42,887 nucleotides of DNA from Ascoidea asiatica (GCA_001600695.1 BCKQ01000018.1:270194-313080); one strand, 5' to 3'; counted from the stretch's first letter, positions 32,841-42,338 are shown. Numbers and translations are program-made. Notes: generated from the sequence alone by a model not told the origin.

Positions 32841-33430
32841 TGAAGAGAAATAGTGACTTTACCATGACAGTATGGGAAAGTTTTACTTGAAAAGTGATCA
32901 AGAAAATATACAACTTAGAAAAAAATGAGTAACGCTGGAAATAATTTTTTAAATTTTAGAACTTGTTAGAGATAGGTAATGAGCACAGCAGGTATTGAAA
33001 AAAGTGGGAATATTAATAAGAAATATAAGTATATTTTGTCTTACTAACTATAAAAGTGGTAAGAAGATGACTAAGTTTTATCTTTGCAGATAGACAACTT
33101 ATATAGTTACCTAAAACATAAACCGAGCATGTTTTAGGTGATCACGTGACTCTTCTAACAGATGTCACATGTTATAAAGATCACATGGTTAGACAAACTT
33201 CATTAGCTACACAAAGGCTTGTTTAGCCTAATTTAATTATATTTAGACTGCTTTTAGGTTGTAAAATGACATTTTCTGCTTCATTCTTTTTTCAACGGCT
33301 TTTGTTTCTCTTTTCCTCTCAGCTTTTCTGGCCGTTTCTGTTTCGCGAAGGGGCTTTTGATCATCTACTGCAGCTCTAGAACAGACCTTCGAAGATCATG
33401 TTCTGTTTAAAGAGGGTATATTACAGAGGG
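32841..33430. other. Intergenic DNA left of the retrotransposon
   Basis: About 590 bp. A TCACGTGA palindrome lies at 33142-33149. A GC-richer patch at about 33330-33410 contains an imperfect hairpin (AGAACA ... TGTTCT around CTTCGAAG). The last bases before the LTR are AGGG. No gene is seen. Confidence 0.5.
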
Positions 33431-33916
33431 TGATTGTTAATCATTTTATTCTTTTATTGGAATTGTCTTCGAATATTCTAGGCTATTGTTAGACTTTCTA
33501 AGATTGCATAGATTGTTTTACGACTACATTCTGTTGCGTTCTCAGAACTTGTGCACCTTAAATGTACTAGAACGCTCTGGGTCTGCATTATTTATTCTTT
33601 CTTCGAAGTTCTGCGTCCATCTCGAATGTACTGGAATCTTCGTGTTTGTTTTTAAAATGACGTAGTGTTTTCTAGAACAATACTTTATCCTATTTCTTTT
33701 CTTAAGTAAGGGAAGTGAACTTTCACATACTAAATTTACAAATTTATTCTTAAGATAGGTTACCCGCTCCTATTTTCCACTAATATAAATAGGGCACTTA
33801 ACTCCTATATTTGTTATATAATTTTTATATATTTTATATTTTAATTAACAATTGTCTATAATTTGAATTAGATATCTTCTTGGTAATAATTAGATATTTC
33901 GTTCGAACTACAATCA
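33431..33916 (+). repeat. 5' LTR, 486 bp
   Basis: It begins TGATTGTTAATC and ends GAACTACAATCA, with terminal inverted repeats TGATTGT/ACAATCA. It is 4 bp shorter than the 3' LTR (a deletion near the CAGAACTTGTGCACC segment). By hand I count about 38 differences from the 3' LTR (near 8%), more than between the 3' LTR and the unrelated copy at 128-617. Confidence 0.93.
33633..33791 (+). promoter_or_regulatory. LTR promoter: HSE-like palindromes, Reb1-like site and TATA box
   Basis: In order: GGAATCTTCG (33633-33642), TTTCTAGAAC (33669-33678), the Reb1-like core TTACCCG (33760-33766) and TATAAATA (33784-33791). The first two fit the heat-shock-element pattern of inverted GAA units two bases apart. 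The TATA box is about 125 bp before the end of the LTR, so transcription probably starts around 33820-33860, defining the R region. The same set recurs in the 3' LTR. Confidence 0.55.
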
Positions 33917-34501
33917 AATTTATTAATAAATTTGGAATATCAATTCTTTATTAAAGAAAAGTATTATTTTATTTTTGTATTGTTTTCTATCTTCCAAGGT
34001 AAGTCTGAGTACGACTTTAGGTCTCTTATTATTATACTAACAAGAGAGGGATCTCGAAAAGTGATGAATCCTCTAACATCTAATTCCCTCCTATATTATT
34101 TGGGACACTTCTGGCCGTTATAGAACATTGTTCTTAGCTTGATGGTGCTTAGGGTTAATTAGTGAATAGTAGTGATTTAATCCAAATTGAGTTATCTCAT
34201 GGTTTGAAATCCTAGTCTGCTACTCATTGCAAGCTAAAAATTAAAACGAATTTCATATTGTATGAAAGTGTTAAGACAATAAAAGAATTTACTAATATAT
34301 TTTATTTAATATTACTTTCTATTTCAAATTATTTATACTACCAATACTTCAACTAATATTACATTTTATTTGTTTTTTTTTATTATAATACTCTATTAAA
34401 TTCAACATAAAAAAAAAAAAAAAAACTTTCCAAAACCAAATAATTTTTTTATACACATAACTAAAAGTAATCAACACTATTTTAACTGAAAAAATATAAT
34501 C
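33917..34501 (+). other. 5' leader of the retrotransposon, with palindrome and splice-like signals
   Basis: 585 bp between the LTR and the gag start codon. An 18-bp perfect palindrome AAATTTATTAATAAATTT (33916-33933) begins on the last base of the LTR, where a primer-binding site would be expected. A yeast-type donor GTAAGT (33999-34004) and branch site TACTAAC (34035-34041) follow; the nearest credible acceptors are TAG near 34124 or 34137. A long A run lies at about 34409-34425. No protein is called here. Confidence 0.5.
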
Positions 34502-36109
34502 ATGACTGAAACTATTAAATCTTTATCCAAAAAATTTAATGACAACATTGCCTTAAATGAAGGTACATTTAATAAAATGGATAAACAAATTACATCAGTT
34601 AGTGAATCAATCAACAAACTAAGATCTGATGTTAGTCAAAGATTTAAAAATCAAGATTCAACTACTCTTAAATACAGTAAGCATTTTGATGGNTTAAGAT
34701 CTACTATTACAAATCAAACATCGGATATNNATTTTATTAAAGATATGCTTAAATCCATTACATCTTCTTTGTCTAAAACTTCTACAATTAATGATCCTGT
34801 TTCTCAAACTAAACAAGCAGATGCTTCCGCTTCAGACTAAACTAGTGCTACAGCTAATAAAAATGTTGCTGCTCATCCAAATGTCAATACTACTGATGAT
34901 GCTGATAAAACTAGATTTTTTGAAGCCGAAGACAAAAACAAAGAAGAAATTCTTAAATCACCAACTATACCAGCTGCTGCTCCAAAGGTTCAAAAGCTTG
35001 CACAAGGTTTTCAAGAAGCCAAACAAAATAACCAGAACATATTCACTGAACTGAATGAGGTTAATAACTGAAGATATGATCTCAATCAAATAAAATCCGA
35101 TGAAATAAAGATTGAGTCTGCTGCTTGGGAGAATCCGAAGGTGGAAAGTGTTTTACCTTGGCCAGGTATGGCAATAAACAGAGATACTTCTGGTATTGGT
35201 ATGGATGGTACTTCATAACCACCAAAATTAAAACAAAAGTTAATTATTCAAGGTAGACAAGATAGAAAATTAATTCTAAAATTACAATCTATTGAAACTT
35301 ACTTCAAAATGAATAGGTTAAGATATGATTTATGGGGTATAAATCTTTATAGCTATATTCCAGAATCTATGAATTTAGAATGGATTAATTTCATTAGAAC
35401 CATTGCAAGAAATGGTTTAAAAAACCTTTCATGGCCTGCTGCGTGTGAATTCATTCTCGGACGTATAGACACAGATCAAAATTATAGAGCTTTAATTCAA
35501 CAATTCAAAGAAATTAAACCCTCTAAAAATGAAAAAGTTGTTGATTATATTACAAGATTTAGAAATTCTTATGAATGTCTTCCTTTAAATGCTGTTTCTA
35601 GTACTTTCATGAGATCAACAATTATTTCTCAAATTAAAAATGAATTTCCTCATCAAATTCAATGGGAAACAAAATTTCCATCCAAAACAACTATTGAATT
35701 GTTCAACAAAATACTTAACTTGTTCAGTTCAACAGATGTTTTTACAGCTGTTTCAAATGAAGCTTTTATTGACAATGATATTTATAAGTTCAATAATCTT
35801 GAATCAATTATTGATTCAAACTCAAAGGAAAACTTCAGTGCAATTCGTTCCACAACCAAAACTTATGATTTCTGTCATCTCCCAGGACATTTCAGAAATA
35901 CTTGTTTCTGGTATAGAAAATACAAAAAAATTGCTGAAACCGAAGCTGCAAATAGAAAATCAAAAGGTAATTCCAATTCTAGATACAAAAACAAATATGA
36001 CGAGAAGTCCAGTTACAGAATTGCTGAAGAAGGAGTGGAGGAAGACCAATCTGAAAAGTCAGAGCTGGAACTGACCTCAGAATCCTTTTCTGACGATGAA
36101 CATTTTAGA
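34502..36109 (+). pseudogene. gag (capsid/nucleocapsid) region, broken by three stops
   Basis: The frame starts at ATG 34502 and continues in the same frame to beyond 36100, but it meets TAA at 34838, TGA at 35069 and TAA at 35216. The N-terminal part is Ser/Lys/Asp-rich and predicted helical. From about 35309 the sequence is a Ty3/gypsy-like capsid domain (for example SWPAACEFILGRI, VVDYITRFRNSYE). A zinc-knuckle remnant at about 35863-35905 reads YDFCHLPGHFRNTC: it keeps Cys-x4-His-x4-Cys, but the first Cys is replaced by Tyr. Three N bases fall in the first third. The protein would package element RNA into virus-like particles if intact; here it cannot be made full length without readthrough. 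Confidence 0.8.
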
Positions 36110-39100
36110 TTAATTAACACCAACAACAAAAGGTTTCCTAATAGATATTTCAATTCTTCTGTTAATGATAAAAAGATGAAACTTCTTTTCGATACTAGTG
36201 CTGAATCCAACTATGTTTTTGAATCATCCTTAAAAGGCTTGGAAATCAAAATGCTACAGCGTAAGCCTACAACAATCCACGGCTTTACAGGGACAATGAT
36301 AGTGAAGAATGATGTCATTTTACCACTATTCATTGAAAACTTTGGTTTAATTGACATTAAATGTGCTGTTTTGCCAGAAAGTTCAACAAAAGCTTTCGAT
36401 ATTACTATTGGAAGTAGATTTCTCTACGACCATAAATTTTGTGCAAAAGGTAGTGATAGATTTTCAATTATGCTTTTTAACCAGGATAAAAAGTGTATTT
36501 TGAGTCCAAAAAATGTTGATGAATTAGAAAACTTTTATGTCTCAACATCACAGTCAAATGAGGGACAAGTGTTTGATCTTAAGAAATACTGTTACCTAAA
36601 TGATTCAACTCCAAGATTACCTCCAGAAAGACTGTTTAAACACACTATTGAAACAACTTCTGAAACACCAATTTATATTGGAAGTTACAACTATAGTCCT
36701 CTTCAAGAAAAATTCATTGATGAATTTGTTAAATCAAATTTAGAAGCTGGATTAATTTCTGAAACTAAAAGTGGTTGGAACTTTCCATTAGTTCTTGTTC
36801 CAAAAGATGATAGAACTTATAGAGTTTGCGTTGATTATAGGAAATTAAATGCTATTAGTGTTAGGCATTATTTTCCTTTGCCATCTATTGATATTTGCCT
36901 AAATAAACTCAATGATGCTAAATACTTCACTTGTTTGGATATGAAAAATGGCTTTTACCAAATTGGTTTAGATAATGATAGTAAAGCTAAAACTGCTTTT
37001 TCTTCCAATTCAGGTCATTATCAATTCAATGTCATGCCTTTTGGTTTAGTCAATGGTACTTATACCTTTCAATCATTTATGATTGAAAATTTTAGGCCAC
37101 CTCCCTTATGTCATGGTTTATGTTGATGATATAATTATTTACAGCCATAATAAAGCAGATCATATTGGTCAAGTTAATGAGGTCCTTACTCAACTTGAAA
37201 AAGAAAAACTTCAATTAAATGTGAAGAAGTCAAAATTGTTTTGCAAAGAAGTTAAATTTTTAGGACATATTGTTTCCTCAGAAGGAATCAAAACTGATCC
37301 TACAAAGATCGAGAAAATCTTAAATTGGCCATTACCAAAATCAATTACTGATATAAGAGGNTTCATTAACTTATGCTCATATTACCGAAAGTTTATCTCA
37401 AATTTTTCTCAACAAATGATCCCACTTACAGATTTATTGGTTGGGTCTCCTAAACCAGGAACAAAAATTGAATGAAAACCTTCTCAAATTGAATGCTTTA
37501 CATCAATGAAAAAAACATTAACTACTGCTCCTGTTTTAAAAGCATTTGATCCTGAGAGAGTTGCAATTTTAGAAACTGATGCTTCTGACTTTGCTTTAGG
37601 TTGTGTATTACTCCAACCCTATAAAAATGAGAACACTGGAAAGATCCAATTATATCCTGTTGCTTTTGAATCAAAAAAATTTTCAAAAACACAACAAAAG
37701 TATTCTGCTCAAGAGAGAGAACTTTTAGATCTTGTTCATTCATTGATTTATTTTCAACAATATATTGAAGGGTGCAAAATTATTGTTAGAACCGACCATG
37801 AATCTCTTCAATATATTAGAACTAAATCAGATCCTGGAAAAACAGTTAGGAAATTCTTTGAAATCATTGAACATTATGATTGTGATATTCAATATAAGCC
37901 TGGAAAACAAAATGTGGTTCCTGATTTACTATCAAGAAGAACTGATTTGGTTGATGAAAAAGCAAATGAGACATTAATGGAAATTGATGAACTTAATAAA
38001 ACTGAAACTCAGATCAAAACCATCAAATCAATTAAGGATTTGTGTGAAGTCGATCTTATTAGAATTAAAGAATTTTTTCAAAATAAAGAAATTCCTAAAA
38101 ATATGAGTTCTAAATTTATCTTTGCTAACTTTATTTTCTATGATAATCAACTACATATTAGAATTAAAGATCGTTTAGCTATTGTTTTAAGTGAAGATAA
38201 GTTTAAGGAAGTCTCTGAAAAAGTTCATCTTTCAAATGCTCACTGTTCCATTGGAAATCTAGAAAACATGGTAAATGAAAAATACTTTCATCCTGATAGT
38301 ATTCTATTATTTCAAGATGTTATTAGAGTTTGTCCTCATTGTCAGCTTATGAAAAAGCCATCAGCTATTTCTAAGACATTAACTCCAATTCCTTCTGCAA
38401 CAGCTTTCTCAAGATGGGGGGATTATATTGGTCCTTTTCAAAAAACTTCATCTGGAAATAAATTTTGTATTACTGCAATTGATTATGGTACAGATTATGC
38501 TTATGCTGTTGCAACACCAGATACTGGCTCGTTACATGTTTTAAATTTAATTCAAACTATCGTGACTAACCATGGTCCAATGAAAGAAATAATTATGGAT
38601 AATGGTTCTGGTTTTGTTGCAAATAATGTTATTGAGAAATTAGATTCCTTAGGAATCAAATGTCACAGAACCACTCCATATCACCCAGAGATTAATGGTA
38701 AATGTGAGAAGTTTAATGGTTTATTCAAACAAATTTTATTTCATTTGAATGTTTCCTCAGAATGGGACCTCTTTGTCAATGCTGCATTAATTCAATACAG
38801 GTCAAGAAAGTCAAAATATGGGTTTTCACCTTACTTTTTAGCTTTTGGTGTATATTCAGGTTCACGCAGTAATATGCAACCTTATGCAAGAGAACCTACA
38901 GATGCCGAGCATCAAGAAGCTACTGAATTAGGAGTCTTACAAATTCAAAAGCTAAGTAAAAAGAAAAAGGAACATTCCAAAATTAATTGGAACATTGNAA
39001 ATACCAAAAAGAAACTTCAAGAAGTTAAAGCAGTCATTAAAGTTTTTGAAGTAGGTGATTATGTTTGAAGACAAACAGTTAGAAAACCCAAAGTAGAACC

Positions 39101-39220
39101 ATACTATGATGTTCCGCATATTGTGACAAAGGTTTTTGNTAATAATGTTAAAAACTTTATACCTTAAACGATGCTGATATTAGAAATAAAGTAAATGGTA
39201 ATAGATTATTTCCTGCTTAG
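36110..39220 (+). pseudogene. pol (protease, reverse transcriptase, RNase H, integrase) region, broken
   Basis: This follows gag in the same initial frame. The protease motif at 36191-36202 reads DTSA, where DTGA or DSGA is expected. The reverse transcriptase begins near 36640 and has VPKDDRTYRVCVDYRKLN and YVDD (37119-37130). A single-base frameshift around 37090-37100 lies between its two halves. TGA at 37473 interrupts the RT/RNase H link, where Trp is usual in the family. RNase H starts at ETDASDFALG (about 37572). Integrase has an HHCC-like zinc site ending VCPHCQLMK (about 38330) and the D, D, E triad (WGDYIGP, IMDNGSGF, GKCEKFNG). TGA at 39066 and a second frameshift near 39155 break the C-terminal part, which otherwise reads to TAG at 39218. 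There is no chromodomain that I can recognise. Confidence 0.85.
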
Positions 39221-39338
39221 ACTGACAATAAGCATCCAATTAAAACGTTTTTCAATCATTCTCAAAAATTACTAAATGGTGATAGATGAAAATTAACTAC
39301 AATCTCATGGGCCTTCGATTTGTAAACGTGGGGCTATT

Positions 39339-39828
39339 TGATTGTTAATCATTTTGTTCTTTTATTGGAATTGTCTTCGGCCATGCTAGGCTATTCTTAA
39401 ACTTTCTAAAATTTTATAAATTGTTCTACGACTACATTTTATTGCGTTCTCCGAACTTGCGTGTGCATGTTAAATGTACTAGAACGTTCTGGGTCGGCAT
39501 CATTTATTCTTTCTTTAAAGTTTTGTGTGCATCTCGAATGTACTGGAATCTTCGTGTTTGTTCTTAGAATGACGTAGTGTCTTCTAGAACAATATTTTAT
39601 CCTATTTCTTTTCTTAAGTATGGGAAGTGAACTTTCACATACTAAATTTACAAATTTATTCTTAAGGTGGGTTACCCGCTTGTATTTTCCACTAATATAA
39701 ATAGGGCACTTAACTCCTATATTTTTTATATAATTTTTATATATTTTATATTTTAATTAACAATTGTTTATAATTTGAATTAGATATCTTCTTAGTAATA
39801 ATTAGATATTTCGTTCGAACTACAATCA
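39339..39828 (+). repeat. 3' LTR, 490 bp
   Basis: It begins TGATTGT at 39339 and ends ACAATCA at 39828, followed by AGGG. It carries three perfect HSE-like palindromes: AGAACGTTCT (39481-39490), GGAATCTTCG (39545-39554) and CTTCTAGAAC (39581-39590). The Reb1-like TTACCCG is at 39672-39678 and TATAAATA at about 39696-39703. It is about 5-6% different from the LTR at 128-617 and about 8% from its own partner. Confidence 0.95.
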
Positions 39829-41206
39829 AGGGCAAGGGTGCAGCTCCGAAGCAACATGTGAAACATCCCCTTCCACAAGGGTTTTCTAGAAGCATACCGC
39901 AAAAAGCTGGCTAATATTTCTAGGTCAGATGTCTGAGTCCGGAATCCTGCCGAAGAAGCTCTTAACTTGACTTCTTATATCAATAAAAAGTTAAGTTTCC
40001 TATTCTTGATTAGAATTTTTATTTACTTTCATATAAGTGTAAAATCCCTAGTGTTATCCAATATTCGTATTCACTGATTTTTATTCATGGAAGATTGTTT
40101 TCTAATAAGTTATAACTTCTGAAAAACTATTTATTTAGAGTCAGTTAACTTCGAAAAATATCCCTCAAAACTTCTCAATACTTGAGAAGTATTCGTCCTT
40201 TTTTATTTACACTAAATCAAAACCGGAATAACTATCAAAAGAATATTCTCAACGATATCCTTCGATAATCTTTTCTTGTTTTCTAGTTCTTTCTTTTTCT
40301 TTGATTTATAAATTATAATTACTGATAATTTTTTTACTATTGAATTGAACTCCCATCTATCCATAAAAGCTTGTAATCCCCATTCAATATAATTCACTTC
40401 AACTTCAAATTAATTAAATCGCAGTCACTATCCTTCTGCAAATCCTTGAAAGGCTATAACCTTCTAATATTAATAGAATAGATTCTGATTAATGGTAATG
40501 GAAAAACTATTTTATATACTTAGAAAATTCTGTCTTAGACTTTCATCTTAAACTTTATAAACTTTACTCAAAATTCCCACTTTTTTTTAAAAAAATATTA
40601 TCAAATAAAAACTTCATTTATTTTAGATAAATGATCAAATTATAAGTTTACCAATTAATATATTGTTTTTCATTATTTTAGATCTGATCTAAGAAAAATA
40701 CTTGATTTTTTCTATCAAATTGTCTATCTCCCCGCGTTATATTCATCATTTTTGATAAAATAGAGCTAAGTTGATTTATTAATGATTTGTTTATGTTTCT
40801 CGTTCAATGCCTAAGCTGTTCTAATTCTCCTCAAAAGTTGGGATCCGGATTATGTTTTTAAAAGTTCAAAATTAAATTAATTTAACCAATAAGAAAATAA
40901 TTAGAATTATAAAAGTAAGTAGAATAGTTTAGAATATTGAAATATTATGGAAATATCAAGGGATGAGATAATTTAGACAAATTTAAGTAAAATATTATAC
41001 TTAAAGATGAGCAATTTGTAACAAATAAGTAAATGGAAACTTAAGTTAGTTGAATGAATTGATTAGATTAAAAGATTTTAAAATAAAATTAAAAGTTTCT
41101 TGAAATTTATTAAAATTATTTATATAATTATATATATATAAGTTTGAAGTAATCCATTAATGAATTAAATCATAACTAAAGCATCATTATTATATTGGAT
41201 ATAAAA
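39829..41206. other. Intergenic region right of the retrotransposon
   Basis: The first 155 bp (39829-39985) are GC-richer than the rest and include a CCCTT/AAGGG hairpin around CCAC near 39870-39890. Rejoined to 33340-33430 it would make one GC-rich tract split by the insertion. From 39990 to 41206 the DNA is AT-rich. A 61-codon minus frame at 40212-40397 has no family resemblance and I do not call it. I found no tRNA gene. Confidence 0.5.
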
Positions 41207-41296
41207 TTATTTGCAACAAGATGAAGATTCACAAGATGAGCAATTTTCAGCACATTCACAAGTGGATTTACTACAGCAAGCACATTCTTTAGCCAT
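41207..41296 (-). CDS. Tiny Cys-rich metallothionein-like protein (29 residues)
   Basis: The minus strand encodes a 29-residue peptide starting MAKECACC, with nine cysteines (positions 5, 7, 8, 13, 15, 19, 22, 27, 28) in CxCC, CxC, CxxC and CC patterns. It has no aromatic residues, no Leu, Ile or Val, and otherwise mainly Ser, Glu, Lys and Ala. That composition defines small fungal metallothioneins, which bind Cu(I), Zn or Cd in the cytosol. It ends in TAA with no intron. It is shorter than S. cerevisiae Cup1 (61) and near the size of the 25-residue Neurospora/Agaricus type. No clear Ace1-type GCTG site is visible upstream. An in-frame 29-codon ORF of this composition is very unlikely by chance. 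The exact metal and family assignment are inference. Confidence 0.85.
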   Translation of the reverse strand: MAKECACCSKSTCECAENCSSCESSSCCK

Positions 41297-41332
41297 TTTT
41301 AGATAAGGGGGTTTAAGATAATTAAATAAGAT

Positions 41333-41389
41333 AATTGATTGATTGATTAATTGATTAATTGATTGATTGATTGATTAATTGATTGATTT
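41333..41389. repeat. (GATT/AATT)n simple repeat
   Basis: A 57-bp run of GATT units with occasional AATT units, 37 bp upstream of the metallothionein-like start codon (on its 5' side). Its length may vary between strains. Confidence 0.9.
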
Positions 41390-41652
41390 AATGAATTTAA
41401 ATGAGAAAAGACATAAAAAAGAAGAGAAAATGGTTAAATTTATATCATTTTTCAACTAGAAAAATTGCAAGTTTGTACTAATCAAATCTAATTCTTTTAT
41501 TATCAATATCCAATTATTGTATTGTATCATTATGATATTTTTTTATTTACAAAAAAAATCAGGTCAGAGTTAAAAAAGATTTTTTAAAAGATGATTATTA
41601 AGTAGTAATTAACTTTATTTGGCAGGCAATGAGAGAAAAATATTTTAAATTA

Positions 41653-41723
41653 CTTAATTTTATTCAATTTTATTTAATTTTATTCAATTTTATTTAATTT
41701 TATTCAATTTTATTTAATTTTAT
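41653..41723. repeat. Tandem repeat with 10/20-bp period
   Basis: About seven units of a 10-bp motif AATTTTATTN, alternating C and T at the last position (so a 20-bp higher-order unit TTTAATTTTATTCAATTTTA). It lies about 360 bp upstream of the metallothionein-like gene. Confidence 0.9.
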
Positions 41724-42214
41724 AAAAATATAAGCGAAATGAACATAATCATTTAACCAATAAGATTCATCTCCTTCAAAGATATTTTTGATAATTGAGA
41801 ACTTCAAAGGCAAAATTGGTGACAGACTAGATAAAAGGTTTGTTTTTTGATTACTTCTTTTCAATTCTTTCTATTTCTTTTAATTATTGTAATGACATTG
41901 AATGAATATTGATCCATTTGAAACAATCAGATAAAGAGTTTGTAGAGAGTTTGAAAAGAAGCTGTAAAGATTTTGTAAACAATTATCTGTTCTTGCGGAT
42001 TGGGATAACCGTTGAAAAGAGTTCCAAGAGTTTGAACAGTTCAAACTTAGAAGAAGTAAAATAATCAAGGGAAACGAACACTTTCTTTTTAGATTATTTC
42101 AGTTGTAATCTAAGAAAATTTCAGATATTTAAATGTTTTATAAATAATTTAGATTCAAAAGATAAAGATGGTTTTATTATCTTTATCTTTCTCTTTATTT
42201 TTCTTCAAAAAAGC

Positions 42215-42338
42215 AGCATTTTCTGCTGTCGCTGCGTGAGGACCGGTAATCAGTTCCCCTTCACCAATGTTTGCCCTCGGACATTGCCACGTGCATTACT
42301 TTTCTTTAAGTTCTAGTCTCGCGAGGACCCTTTTTTAA
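42215..42338. ncRNA. Hairpin-rich GC island ending in T6: candidate small RNA or promoter
   Basis: About 120 bp, GC-rich against an AT-rich background. Visible stems: CAGCA/TGCTG around TTTTC (42215-42229), CAATGT/ACATTG around ten bases (about 42265-42286), and the TCGCGA palindrome near the right end. The plus strand then runs into TTTTTT, which could act as a Pol III terminator. GAGGACC occurs twice (about 42238 and 42324). A CACGTG box at 42288-42293 lies between the stems and argues for a promoter instead. It does not match U6, U3, tRNA or 5S as far as I can tell. Confidence 0.25.

Larger units (their letters stand above)
33431..39828 (+). mobile_element. Full-length, inactivated Ty3/gypsy-type LTR retrotransposon
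   Basis: This 6.4-kb element has LTRs of 486 bp (33431-33916) and 490 bp (39339-39828) that begin TGATTGT and end ACAATCA. The bases AGGG flank both ends (33427-33430 and 39829-39832), a possible 4-bp target duplication. The coding order is gag, protease, reverse transcriptase, RNase H, integrase; integrase after RNase H defines the Ty3/gypsy (Metaviridae) type. The coding frame is broken by at least five in-frame stops and two frameshifts, so this copy should not be autonomous. Scattered single N bases occur only inside this element (34693, 34729-34730, 37361, 38998, 39139), as expected for a collapsed or consensus-built multicopy repeat. I see no tRNA-type primer site beginning TGG directly after the 5' LTR and no clean polypurine tract before the 3' LTR. 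Confidence 0.93.

Noticed and set aside
32441-32913. Frames of 64-103 codons on both strands in the GC-rich island
   Set aside because: The peptides show no family resemblance or sensible composition; long open frames are expected where GC content is high and stops are rare.
34838-39068. Reassigned stop codons (TGA as Trp, TAA/TAG as Gln) in the element or host
   Set aside because: Host genes here end at TAA, TAG and TGA in the expected places, the element uses TGG for most Trp, and frameshifts are also present, so decay is simpler.
40212-40397. 61-codon minus-strand frame with a Lys-rich middle
   Set aside because: No recognisable domain and composition of AT-rich intergenic DNA; not enough to call.
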